From NCBI RefSeq assembly GCF_003075435.1, contig NZ_QCZJ01000004.1, positions 1 to 64,000 on the forward strand: 64,000 nt of DNA. The letters run 5' to 3'. Below, one piece after another: positions 52,574 to 61,502 of the stretch (position 1 is its first letter; every line of letters begins with the position of its first letter). Made by a program: the position numbers and the translations under genes. Origin of the DNA: Terrimonas sp. GTDB taxonomy: Bacteria; Bacteroidota; Bacteroidia; Chitinophagales; Chitinophagaceae. The notes below the pieces were generated by a model that worked only from the letters and a program-made list of their open reading frames with translations, did no database searches and was not told the DNA's origin.

Positions 52574-55500
52574 TTAATGATCAATATCAGTAAGTTTATA
52601 TATCTCTTTATATTTGAGATACTCTTTGTAGTTTTTGTTCCGTTGAAATATTACCGCACTTGCAATAATTCCGCTTAGTTTCGTCTTAACCCAAAAATTA
52701 AATACGGATTTTTCCTGGTCACGCACAAAGAATACAATGGCAGGTTGTTTATTTCTCCTGTGCAAGGCAATATCATTTGCGAGAAAGCTCTCAATCTTAC
52801 CCAATAAAGTTGATCGCCCCGCATTTTTGGGGCTCATCACTTTAATCTTAAGTCCGTCATAAATAAAGTTCATTCTTCCGGCTGCAGCGTATTTATTGCC
52901 AGCCCACCAGGCGAATGCCGTATCAATTCTGCCAGCAATAATATTTATATTGGCGTATGGCATGGTTATATAACTAACAGATCTTAACATCCCCGGCGAT
53001 AGCCCTATACGTAACTTAAATGAGGAAAGACTATCTCCGTAAGATTCACTATACCGGAAACTGTTAAGCCTTGTGTTGAACATGTCGAGTGATGCTTCAA
53101 GAAACAAACTGTCTTCAGCATTGTCCCTGTTTTTTACATTTGTGACAACAGCATTAACATGCTCCAGGGGAATGTTTACTTCTTTGTGCAATTTCGCTGT
53201 TGTTTCATAAACATTTATATTGCCATTTCTCAGGATAATACTGTCTATTGCAATGGGTATTTCCAGGTTATTGATCATTTCCGTAAGCATTGGTTTCCGA
53301 AGGGCCTGCTTAAGGGGCTGGGTGTTGCCTTTGACAGTATTTAGCTTCAGGTCACTGACTATGACTTTCCGGGCCCTGAAAACTGAATCTCCCGTATCAA
53401 AACCCGGAACGATCCCTTTTACCTGGCACCCCAATTGAAATTCAGTATAGCCCTTTTGCTCCCCATTTGTTTTAAACGCCGTCCCGCTGGCATCATTCGG
53501 AGTTAGTTTGAATATCTCAACGCTAAAATCCCGTGACGGGCCTTCGTAGTTGATATTAGCCGCAGAAATCACGGACTTGCCTGTTTCATATAATAACGCC
53601 GCGCTATGAAAGGACAAATAAGCAGAAATGTTGTTCCATGGTAAATTTTCTTTTGTTGAAAAAGAAATCAAATGCTCTTTGATGTTTCCGGAAATATCTT
53701 TTAGCGTAAATCTTGAATTGCTTTTCCGGGTTAACGATATGAATGCATCGTTCCAGTTCGCGGAGAGGCGTGAATTAATAGCAACACTGTTGTGGTTTTT
53801 TTTGATATTTCCTTCTGACAAAAGCATATTTACCGAAGGAATGATTAATTGCAGTTTTGCTTTTCGTATATCCGTCGAAACCAGGCTTATCCCAAATGTT
53901 TTCCAGGAGAATAAACTATTTGCCCTGCCGGACTGGCTGATGTTACATGCTTTTATATTAAGTTTAGCTTCCATCTTCGTGGAGTCCGATGCAAGACCAA
54001 AGAAAGATACTCTTGCCTTTTCTACTTCCAGTTTATCGATTGATATCTCCGGGAAAGCTTCGGGTTTCACAGCAATCCCGGCAGTTGCCGTTTGGGCGTT
54101 TTTATACGCCGGCCCGATCTTATGAATTTCGACAGAAGGCCGTTGTGCAAACAATGACACAAAATGCAGGCACGATAAATCGCTTGAATGCACCTGCAAA
54201 TCCATACTTATCCCCGGAACGGAAATTTTCGCTTTCATATCATTCTTTACCATTTCAATATCCAGATTATTCACTGCCGTTTGGGACTGGGTATTTAGGG
54301 TTACGTCCCGGATATTGATCTTTACGTCTTTCCTTTTAATAGCCAGATCGCTGAATAATCCTTCAATATTACCCCAGGTAAATCCATGCTTTAGAGAGTT
54401 AATATTGTCAACGCAGATCTGTGCACCGTTTGCAACCACTCCTCCTGCTGCATCGGTATGGCTAAAACCTATTTTGTCAATGTCTATTCTGTCAAGATGA
54501 ATAACAGGAAAATCTTTGGAAAGATTAGTTTGTTGCATCTTTTCTTTGCCTATACCAGTAGCTACAGACAATTCTTTTATGTGGATGGTGTTTATATCAA
54601 TGATCTTATGGTTACGGTATTTATCCCAATCAAATATGCTCCAGGAAATATCTTTTCCTTTTATTGAAGTTTTTTTGCCATGCGTTAAATCTAATCTTGA
54701 TAGCCGGTTATATCTTCTTTCTCCTTCAAATAAATAACCGGCAGCGTTAAGGTGTATTGTAGAAGATTTAACTGTTATTTTACCTATCGACAGCTTTGGT
54801 AATGACCTTTTTATATCTATTAGGGAGTCACTTGAAAAAAAGCGCTCCGGAAGAATAAGGCTGTTGATTTTTTTTACATGAATATTTGCGACGGACGTAC
54901 CAGTTGACTGAAAATTAAAACTTCCATTAATTATATAGAGTTGTTTAACAAATAACAGTTCATTTAATCCATGCAGAGCGTGATATAATTTGTGATCACC
55001 CTCGTTGTATTTAGAGTGATTATGTTTTCTTTTACTCTTTTTTATTTTAAAATCAATCTGAGGTTCATACAATTCTGCTAAAGATGCATTTAGTTTTTTT
55101 TCAAGAAGATCATCGATGTCGATACCGGATAATTTTAGTAAAGGAGATTTAAAAGTAAATGCCTGTGCGTTAGAATTCTTTTCTGTAGGTTCATATACAA
55201 CATCTTTTAGAAATAGCGCCCTACTTTCTACAGAAAATTTTTTTATGTTGAGCCGGTACAGACTGTCTTTTGTTATAAAGCTTATGTTTTTTTGCTTAAG
55301 CGTAATGCTGTCTACTCTTATTGAGGTACTATCTTTATTAAGTATTAGATCATATACTTTAAAGTTGCTTCCTTTTGAGATAAACAAATGTTTTTTAGTA
55401 TTCTTTTCAATGAGTTCAATATCTCCATCAACAATATCAACGTATTTTAAGTTTATCACATTAAATAAATGCCTGAAGGTTTCACTGATTTTATGTGTAC

Positions 55501-56401
55501 TATCTCTTTTTTTTTCTTTTCGGGAGATCTCTAAATAGATATTTGGCTTGTAAAGCAGTAATGTATCAAGCAATAATGCTTCTTTGTCATAAAATGCAGT
55601 CAATTGTTTTGAATTGAAGAATAGTTTTTGAGCACTTATGGAAAAAATATTATGCTGTCTATCCTTCCCTCTTAACATACAGGAGTCTAATTCAAAAAAC
55701 TGGTTACCTCCGGAAAAGTGCAGATTGGTAAAGCTTACTTCATGTAATCCATCTGGCAACTTCCAATGCTGGTTTAATATGGAAAGATCAATGTCATCAG
55801 ACGAAAAAAATTTTTGATCACTATTATTGCCTTTCGAAAAATTTTTTACGAACAAGCTGATCCGGTTACTTCGAAAAGGATAAGGGTTATGTATATTCTC
55901 ATAGTCAAATGATGCTGTATGAATACTGAATGAACGTATGTTAAGATGTGATTTTAAATTCTGAAGGATTTCAAAAACATTAGACACATGAAAGGCAGTA
56001 TGTTTTCCATTTTTCCTGGTATGTTCATGTATGCTTAACTGAGGCATAGCAATGGCAATACTGTCTATTGAGAATTTCCGGTGTAACAGCATTTCACTAA
56101 TGGATTGTACGGAAAGAAATATGTCAGGGATTCTCAGGTTATAATGAGCGGAAGCACTTGCGGTGTCTTTACAAATCAGGCTTGCATTGTTGATTTTTAT
56201 TTGCCGCTTTAAAAGCGAAAGTTCGATTTGTGTTGCATTAAAAGTGTAAAGTCCATTTGACTCCTTGTTAACAATAAACCGAAGTGTATCTTTAAATCGT
56301 AAAACTATCGTATAATAGGATATGCCAGCTAATATTAGCAGTATCGTACAAAATATTGCTATTGAGGTTAACCATATCCTTTTTTTTCGTTCAACCGGCA
56401 T
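52574..56401 (-). CDS. Very large AsmA/DUF748-like envelope protein
   Basis: A 1275-residue protein with one N-terminal membrane helix (about 10-31, IWLTSIAIFCTILLILAGIS) and an otherwise soluble, strand-rich chain. Recurring units such as ISIDKLEVEKARVSFFGLAS, IHLDRIDIDKIGFSHTDAAG and IAIDSIILRNGNINVYETTA are typical of AsmA-like proteins with repeated beta-groove modules, now seen as bridges that move lipids between inner and outer membrane. The end has AGRMNFIYDGLKIKV, AFAWWAGNKYAAAGRMNF and FNFWVKTKLSGIIASAVIFQ. It lies 300 bases downstream of the Kdo operon on the same strand, which suggests a link to outer-membrane assembly (inference). Confidence 0.78.
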   Translation of the reverse strand: MPVERKKRIWLTSIAIFCTILLILAGISYYTIVLRFKDTLRFIVNKESNGLYTFNATQIELSLLKRQIKINNASLICKDTASASAHYNLRIPDIFLSVQSISEMLLHRKFSIDSIAIAMPQLSIHEHTRKNGKHTAFHVSNVFEILQNLKSHLNIRSFSIHTASFDYENIHNPYPFRSNRISLFVKNFSKGNNSDQKFFSSDDIDLSILNQHWKLPDGLHEVSFTNLHFSGGNQFFELDSCMLRGKDRQHNIFSISAQKLFFNSKQLTAFYDKEALLLDTLLLYKPNIYLEISRKEKKRDSTHKISETFRHLFNVINLKYVDIVDGDIELIEKNTKKHLFISKGSNFKVYDLILNKDSTSIRVDSITLKQKNISFITKDSLYRLNIKKFSVESRALFLKDVVYEPTEKNSNAQAFTFKSPLLKLSGIDIDDLLEKKLNASLAELYEPQIDFKIKKSKRKHNHSKYNEGDHKLYHALHGLNELLFVKQLYIINGSFNFQSTGTSVANIHVKKINSLILPERFFSSDSLIDIKRSLPKLSIGKITVKSSTIHLNAAGYLFEGERRYNRLSRLDLTHGKKTSIKGKDISWSIFDWDKYRNHKIIDINTIHIKELSVATGIGKEKMQQTNLSKDFPVIHLDRIDIDKIGFSHTDAAGGVVANGAQICVDNINSLKHGFTWGNIEGLFSDLAIKRKDVKINIRDVTLNTQSQTAVNNLDIEMVKNDMKAKISVPGISMDLQVHSSDLSCLHFVSLFAQRPSVEIHKIGPAYKNAQTATAGIAVKPEAFPEISIDKLEVEKARVSFFGLASDSTKMEAKLNIKACNISQSGRANSLFSWKTFGISLVSTDIRKAKLQLIIPSVNMLLSEGNIKKNHNSVAINSRLSANWNDAFISLTRKSNSRFTLKDISGNIKEHLISFSTKENLPWNNISAYLSFHSAALLYETGKSVISAANINYEGPSRDFSVEIFKLTPNDASGTAFKTNGEQKGYTEFQLGCQVKGIVPGFDTGDSVFRARKVIVSDLKLNTVKGNTQPLKQALRKPMLTEMINNLEIPIAIDSIILRNGNINVYETTAKLHKEVNIPLEHVNAVVTNVKNRDNAEDSLFLEASLDMFNTRLNSFRYSESYGDSLSSFKLRIGLSPGMLRSVSYITMPYANINIIAGRIDTAFAWWAGNKYAAAGRMNFIYDGLKIKVMSPKNAGRSTLLGKIESFLANDIALHRRNKQPAIVFFVRDQEKSVFNFWVKTKLSGIIASAVIFQRNKNYKEYLKYKEIYKLTDIDH

Positions 56402-56702
56402 ATGTAAAGTTTATTTGGCCTGAGCTGCATTTAAAAATGTGTAAACATGTAATGCAACCTCCTTTCGTATTATAGGGGCTGTTCAATGAATACTTATGTA
56501 GAAATAGTATGGCTAAGTTAGCTGGCAGCAGGATGCTTTAATGGTAAACTTTTCTGGATTTTATCGCATCAACGGCTGCTTGCAAAACGTTCAGTTCGTT
56601 TATAAAAAATATTGAGTCAATAATCATTGCTGAATTAATATTCCATTTTCCTGATCCAGACAAAATACGGGAAATGAATACAGTAAGCAGCTTGTATTAA
56701 TA
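56402..56702. other. Gap between kdnA and the AsmA-like gene
   Basis: About 300 bases with no convincing frame. No clear terminator follows kdnA and no clear TAnnTTTG box precedes the AsmA-like gene, so read-through cannot be excluded. Confidence 0.4.
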
Positions 56703-57902
56703 CTATCCTGGCAAAGAATTAAGCATGCAGTACTTAATTCCGTCTGCGAGGTGCTCAATTTCTTCCCTGCTCCAGGTACAACGAATGGAAAATGAAATGA
56801 GGCGCCCTATTACTTGCTGTGATTTTGGCAATGCCAGGTTTTGATAATCCTGAGGTGTTCCTGTTATTGCTATAGGTAACCTGGCGGCAGTTTTCAACTG
56901 TTTGATATGGTTCCACTGGTTAATAAAATGATACATATTAATATACCAGTAATTGAAGCCGCTCAAACCGGCTTTATCAAACTGATCTGCTGTCGCTTTA
57001 GCTTTTGGGATATCTGGCAGCAATAGATTAAGAAATGTTGCCGAATCACCGTCGGGGTCAGGTAGTTTCGAAAAAGCAATATCAGGCAGGTCTGACAGCA
57101 GATTAGTTAGTAATGATTTGTTTATTCTGTTGCGCTGAATAATTTCCGGCACACGTCTTGTTTGTGCTGTTCCGATAGCTGCATGTAATTCGCTGATGCG
57201 GTAGTTAAACCCTATAACCGGATGTTGTTCCATGCCGCGGTTATTACCTTTATGATCATGCCCGTGATCACAGTAAGCATCTGCCAGTTTATAAATTTTT
57301 TCTTCGTTGGTTACTAATACACCCCCTTCGCCCGCAGTAGCTATTTTAAAGAAGTCGAAAGAATAGCAGCCTGCTTTTCCGAATAACCCTACTGATATGC
57401 CTTTGTATGATGCACCAAAAGCCTGACCTGCATCTTCAACCAGGATCAGGTTATGCTTTTGTATCAGTGGCATAATGCTGACCATATCAGCCATGCCTCC
57501 GCACATATGCACCAAACAAACTGCTTTGGTGCGGGGAGATAAAGCTTTTTCAATTCCTGCAGCACTAAGACAGAGTGTCTCATCTATTTCTGCAAAAACG
57601 GGCAATGCGCCGGCCAGTAAAACTGCTTCTATCGTTGCCACATAAGTAAAAGGTGGTACTATAACCTCATCTCCGGCTCCTATTCCACATGAAGCCAATG
57701 CTGCTGAAACTGCGGCAGAACCGCTGCTGACGGCATGGGCATAACGGGCGCCTGTTAAATTTTTAACCTCTGCTTCAAACGCTTTGGCTTTCCAGATACC
57801 TGCGCGCAATTGATCGTGGTTGTATCTGAACAGGATACCTGTACGCATCACATCATCAATTTCCTTTTGCTCTTCTTTACCAAACAATTCAGTTCCGGGC
57901 AT
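56703..57902 (-). CDS. kdnA: PLP-dependent aminotransferase, 8-amino-3,8-dideoxy-octulosonate transaminase-like
   Basis: In Shewanella, KdnA aminates the 8-keto group of oxidised Kdo to give 8-amino-Kdo. This 399-residue DegT/DnrJ/EryC1-family protein starts at the ATG at 57902 (MPGTELFGKEEQKEIDDVMR); the longer frame would overlap kdsB. It has SSGSAAVSAALAS (59-71), DEVIVPPFTYVAT (78-90), VEDAGQAFGA with Asp157 and YSFDFFKIATAGEGG with the PLP lysine Lys186. The MPGxELxGxEE start and FDFFK motif are as I recall for KdnA-type enzymes. It closes a six-gene operon containing a KdnB oxidase, which makes the assignment strong by context. Confidence 0.82.
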   Translation of the reverse strand: MPGTELFGKEEQKEIDDVMRTGILFRYNHDQLRAGIWKAKAFEAEVKNLTGARYAHAVSSGSAAVSAALASCGIGAGDEVIVPPFTYVATIEAVLLAGALPVFAEIDETLCLSAAGIEKALSPRTKAVCLVHMCGGMADMVSIMPLIQKHNLILVEDAGQAFGASYKGISVGLFGKAGCYSFDFFKIATAGEGGVLVTNEEKIYKLADAYCDHGHDHKGNNRGMEQHPVIGFNYRISELHAAIGTAQTRRVPEIIQRNRINKSLLTNLLSDLPDIAFSKLPDPDGDSATFLNLLLPDIPKAKATADQFDKAGLSGFNYWYINMYHFINQWNHIKQLKTAARLPIAITGTPQDYQNLALPKSQQVIGRLISFSIRCTWSREEIEHLADGIKYCMLNSLPG

Positions 57903-57969
57903 ATAATAATATTTTATTAAATAATAACACGGTTCTTGCTGCTGACGAACGCCTGCCTGCTTAAAGGTG

Positions 57970-58710
57970 TTAATGTATGATGTTGTGTATTTTCTGCAGA
58001 TCCTCCGGTGTATCGATGCAGCAGCTATAATATCCGGTAACAATACATTTAATGCGTAGTCCGTTTTCCATCCACCTGAGCTGCTCAAGCGATTCGGCTT
58101 CTTCTAATGAAGATGCCGGCATCCGTGTGATTTTTGCGAGTATATCCTTTCGATAAGCATACATGCCTACATGACGATAATATGTATGTTGTGTATGCCA
58201 GCTTTGTATGTTAGCTCCTTTAATAAAAGGAATTACTGATCTGCTAAAGTACAAAGCATAGCCATTTGCATCTGTTACAACTTTTACTTCTTTGGTGTCG
58301 AAAAGAGTGTCGTTATCGTTTATGGGTGTTATTTGTGTTGCAAGTTCAATCATATCTGTTTCTTTTAGTAAACCGGCCAACTCATCTATTTGCTCCGGGT
58401 TTATAAATGGCTCATCACCCTGAATATTTATAATATAATTAAAACCCTCTCCTATTTTATCTGATGCTTCTTTACAGCGGTCGGTTCCGCTGAAATGATG
58501 CTCACCCGTCATTAAGACCTTACCTCCAAATGCTTTTATATGATCAAATATTCTTTGATCATCTGTTGCCGCCACTACATCATCCAGCAGCTTACTTTTC
58601 ATTGCCTGTTCGTATACACGCCGTATCATACTTTTACCCTTTATATCAATTAACGGCTTTCCGGGAAAACGGCTGCTTCCATATCGGGCAGGAATTACAC
58701 CAACTATCAT
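57970..58710 (-). CDS. kdsB: 3-deoxy-manno-octulosonate cytidylyltransferase
   Basis: Couples Kdo, or 8-amino-Kdo, to CMP for transfer to lipid A. The 246 residues match the family length. VIPARYGSSRFPGKPL (5-20) is the CTP-binding start, VVAATDDQRIFDHIKAFGG (45-63) and INIQGDEPFINPEQI (93-107) hold the metal-binding Asp, and RHVGMYAYRKDIL and SLEEAESLEQLRWMENG are the KdsB substrate region. The start overlaps the phosphatase gene by four bases (ATGA). In organisms with KdnA/KdnB the matching KdsB favours the amino sugar, so the product here is probably CMP-8-amino-Kdo (inference). Confidence 0.92.
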   Translation of the reverse strand: MIVGVIPARYGSSRFPGKPLIDIKGKSMIRRVYEQAMKSKLLDDVVAATDDQRIFDHIKAFGGKVLMTGEHHFSGTDRCKEASDKIGEGFNYIINIQGDEPFINPEQIDELAGLLKETDMIELATQITPINDNDTLFDTKEVKVVTDANGYALYFSRSVIPFIKGANIQSWHTQHTYYRHVGMYAYRKDILAKITRMPASSLEEAESLEQLRWMENGLRIKCIVTGYYSCCIDTPEDLQKIHNIIH

Positions 58711-59417
58711 TTGCCAACTATTGTCAGATTAATATGATTGTGATTTGTAGAAAAAAAATCTGTTGATATCTCGTTCCGCTGCTTTATATAGTGTTGGTAT
58801 GTTTCGGAAAACTCCGTCCTTTGCCGAATAGTTTGTTCAAAATTTCCGGATAACATCATAAAAATTTCTGAGGTTTCCCTAACTGCATAATTACCGCCAT
58901 CATGCTGAGTAATGTAATCTGCCAGATGAAATTTTCTGACAAACTGCAGCAGGAGCGGGTTGGCAGATCTGCCAACCATACATCTTACACCTGCTATCAT
59001 TGCAGCCGATAAATCAAGCACATCATCAAAAACAAATAATGTTTCCGATGGCAGCAAAGCAAATTTTTCGCATAGCCTTATCATTGCATCTTCCTTCCTG
59101 TATTCTTTGTAAAAAACCGAATGAAAATGCTCTCTTTTTGCAAAAGAAAATGCCAGGGGGTTATTTTCTCCTGTTATTATAGCCGTTACCGGCATTACAC
59201 CATATCGGAGAAAATAGCTGAACCGCATCATATTCACACCCATAGCATCTATTTCACTAAAGCTGCTTTGCCCCTCTATATCTTTTCTGCCGTCATTAAA
59301 AACACCATCCCAGTCAAATACAAATGCCTTCACATTTTGAATTTTGTGATTTAGTATTTTGTAATCGTCAATAACCGCGTGCTCAAAAGGTATGTCAGAG
59401 GTACTGTAAGTGTGCAT
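58707..59417 (-). CDS. KdsC-like HAD phosphatase (Kdo-8-phosphate phosphatase), extended
   Basis: Expected to remove phosphate from Kdo-8-phosphate. The HAD core starts at about 30 with FVFDWDGVFNDG (Asp35, Asp37; KdsC has DxDGVxTDG). It continues with EIDAMGVNMMRFSYFL, motif II ITGE (81-84), FVFDDVLDL (128-136) and the C-terminal HDGGNYAVRETSE, which parallels the GGxGAVRE tail of KdsC. At 236 residues it is about 50 longer than usual, with a 28-residue N-terminal extension and a polar C-terminal tail. The motif II-III region departs from classical KdsC, so the substrate may differ. It overlaps kdsB. Confidence 0.75.
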   Translation of the reverse strand: MHTYSTSDIPFEHAVIDDYKILNHKIQNVKAFVFDWDGVFNDGRKDIEGQSSFSEIDAMGVNMMRFSYFLRYGVMPVTAIITGENNPLAFSFAKREHFHSVFYKEYRKEDAMIRLCEKFALLPSETLFVFDDVLDLSAAMIAGVRCMVGRSANPLLLQFVRKFHLADYITQHDGGNYAVRETSEIFMMLSGNFEQTIRQRTEFSETYQHYIKQRNEISTDFFSTNHNHINLTIVGK

Positions 59418-59623
59418 AACCGGGGTTTAATTAAAAATCTGCTTCAATAAACGTTAAGCGAACAGGTGTGTTTTTCATAGGTCTTATTTTCCGTTTTATT
59501 ATTCTATTATATACTGCTGTTAATTTAGTCGCAAAAGTCCGGAAGGTAAAAGCGTAGAATCTCACATTTTACGTTTCTCTTCTCCCGGATATATGCTGAT
59601 ATTAGTCTTTACATAATGCTTCA

Positions 59624-60631
59624 CTACTCTATATCCTGTACGTCCAGCATACCTACAGGCTTGCCTTTATCGGTAACCATAATCGTATCAACATTGGTTT
59701 TTTTAAATATTGATACTGCATCATTAAGTAACATGTGAGCTTCAATGCTAACAGGAGGCCTAAATTCCAATTTGTTCAGCTTACATTCCAGAATGTCTGC
59801 TCCTCCGCATTGAAGATATCTTCTCAGGTCCCCATCCGTAAATACGCCGCTCACCTGCAGATCATCATTTACCACGATAATAGCACCAAAACCAAATTCG
59901 GTCATTTTCACTATGGCATCTTTTATATTAGTATCAGCGGACACAACAGGGTTAATTCCGTTAATAACGTCCATTACTTTTACCGTCATTAGCCTTGTAT
60001 CGCGCAAAAACTGTTCAGTACCCAGTGTGGTAAAATGATTGCTTGTAAGTAATTTCAACACTTTTAAGGGAACAGTTATAGTGTGAGCACCAATATTCAG
60101 CGCATTACGTACATGCTCAATATTACGTACGGAGCTGAACATGATCTTTGAATCAAAACCATATGCATGCACAGTTTCTACACACTGTTTTACAAACGCC
60201 AGTGCATCCTGCCCCTGATCCTGTAAGCGGCCAACTAAAGGACATACATAATTTGCACCTGCTTTCATGGCCATATAAGCCTGCTGCAACGTATATACCA
60301 GATGCACATTTACCAGCAACCCTTCATTGCGAAGTAATTTACAAGCTTTTATCCCTTCAATTGAAACAGGTATTTTAAAAACGGTTTTCGCAGGATCAAG
60401 ACCGAGGAGAAGTTGCCGTTTTGCCTCCTGCACAATTTCAGCAGCAGTATTACCTAATGCCTCTATTTGAAGTACGGGTACTATTTCCGATAGTTTCAAT
60501 ATCATGGCATCAATATCCATAATACCTTCTCTCTGCATAAAAGTAGGGGTTGTTGTAAGCCCGTCAAGAATACCTAAGGTAAAGCCTTCTTCAATTTCTT
60601 TTAGGTTCGCCGAATCAAGATATAATTCCAT
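59624..60631 (-). CDS. Transaldolase / fructose-6-phosphate aldolase-like domain fused to a CBS pair
   Basis: 335 residues. Residues 1-212 are a small transaldolase (TalC/FSA type): MELYLDSANLKEIEEGF (Asp6), the Schiff-base lysine Lys86 in VFKIPVS, NYVCPLVGRLQDQGQDA (127-143), MFSSVRN (164-170) and HTITVPLKVLKLL. The usual TTNPS loop reads TTTPT, so Thr28 replaces Asn. Residues 217-335 are two CBS motifs (VMDVINGINPVVSADTNIKD, FGFGAIIVVNDD, VSGVFTDGDLRRYL, and the second to GMLDVQDIE), closely like the tail of arabinose-5-phosphate isomerase KdsD. It lies between kdsA and the phosphatase gene. It may supply or regulate the arabinose-5-phosphate branch (inference). Confidence 0.85.
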   Translation of the reverse strand: MELYLDSANLKEIEEGFTLGILDGLTTTPTFMQREGIMDIDAMILKLSEIVPVLQIEALGNTAAEIVQEAKRQLLLGLDPAKTVFKIPVSIEGIKACKLLRNEGLLVNVHLVYTLQQAYMAMKAGANYVCPLVGRLQDQGQDALAFVKQCVETVHAYGFDSKIMFSSVRNIEHVRNALNIGAHTITVPLKVLKLLTSNHFTTLGTEQFLRDTRLMTVKVMDVINGINPVVSADTNIKDAIVKMTEFGFGAIIVVNDDLQVSGVFTDGDLRRYLQCGGADILECKLNKLEFRPPVSIEAHMLLNDAVSIFKKTNVDTIMVTDKGKPVGMLDVQDIE

Positions 60632-60647
60632 ATTGTAATTGATAATT

Positions 60648-61499
60648 TTATATTTTTTGCTTCTCTTTAATCCTGTATTTTAATTCAACCGCATGAAGCG
60701 CTATTAATGGTCTTAAAAATGATGCTAGTTCATTTACGGATAACTGGCTTGCTGCATCGCATAAGGCTTTATCCGGTTCGGGATGAACTTCAATAAATAC
60801 GCCGTCTACGCCGGAGGCAACACCAGCTCTGCCTAAAACGGGTAAAAATTCCCTTGCACCACCCTTGCTATCTGAACTCGGAATTCCATATTTACGTATG
60901 GCATGCGTAATATCGAATACAACCGGGTAGCCCATGCTTTTCATCCAATAGAAGCTTCGGGGATCAACCACCAGGTCATTGTAGCCCATAGTATATCCAC
61001 GTTCCGTAAGAATGATTTGATCATTCCCGGCATCAAGGCATTTTCCAACCGGATGTTTCATATTCTCCGGAGCTAAAAATTGCCCATGCTTGATATTGAT
61101 CACCTTACCGGTACTTGCTGCGGCTACCATCAGATCGGTTTGCATACACAGGTATGCAGGGATCTGCAGCACATCGCATACTTCAGCTACCGGTGCCGCC
61201 TGGCCAGGATAATGAATATCTGTAAGAAGCGGAAAACCGAATTGCTCTTTTATTTTCGAAAGCATTTGTATTCCTTTCAACAATCCCGGACCTCTGTAAT
61301 ACCTGAGACTGCTGCGGTTATCTTTCTGAAATGATGATTTGAAGATCACCGGGATTCCAAGTGTTTCGCTGACCTCTTTAAGTTTTTCCGCGGTTTTCAT
61401 CATTGTAACCTCATCTTCAATAACACAGGGGCCTGATATGAGAAACAACTGATCTTCCCCGCAAATAATATTTCCAACATTTATTTTATTCAGGCTCAT
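60648..61499 (-). CDS. kdsA: 3-deoxy-8-phosphooctulonate synthase
   Basis: Condenses phosphoenolpyruvate with arabinose-5-phosphate to Kdo-8-phosphate. The 283 residues are a TIM barrel of the DAHP/KdsA family: LISGPCVIED with Cys25, which marks the metal-dependent class, FKSSFQKDNRSSLRYYRGPG (about 53-72), LLTDIHYPGQAAPV and NIKHGQFLAPENM, where a His follows the Lys in place of the usual second Lys. DITHAIRKYG and FIEVHPEPDKALCDAASQL follow. It sits 3 bases after kdnB and 16 before the transaldolase-CBS gene, so it is firmly part of the operon. Confidence 0.93.
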   Translation of the reverse strand: MSLNKINVGNIICGEDQLFLISGPCVIEDEVTMMKTAEKLKEVSETLGIPVIFKSSFQKDNRSSLRYYRGPGLLKGIQMLSKIKEQFGFPLLTDIHYPGQAAPVAEVCDVLQIPAYLCMQTDLMVAAASTGKVINIKHGQFLAPENMKHPVGKCLDAGNDQIILTERGYTMGYNDLVVDPRSFYWMKSMGYPVVFDITHAIRKYGIPSSDSKGGAREFLPVLGRAGVASGVDGVFIEVHPEPDKALCDAASQLSVNELASFLRPLIALHAVELKYRIKEKQKI

Positions 61500-61502
61500 A
61501 TA

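Noticed and set aside
53628-54125. 165-codon plus-strand frame inside the AsmA-like gene
   Set aside because: The opposite strand encodes a coherent long protein; this frame has no family features.
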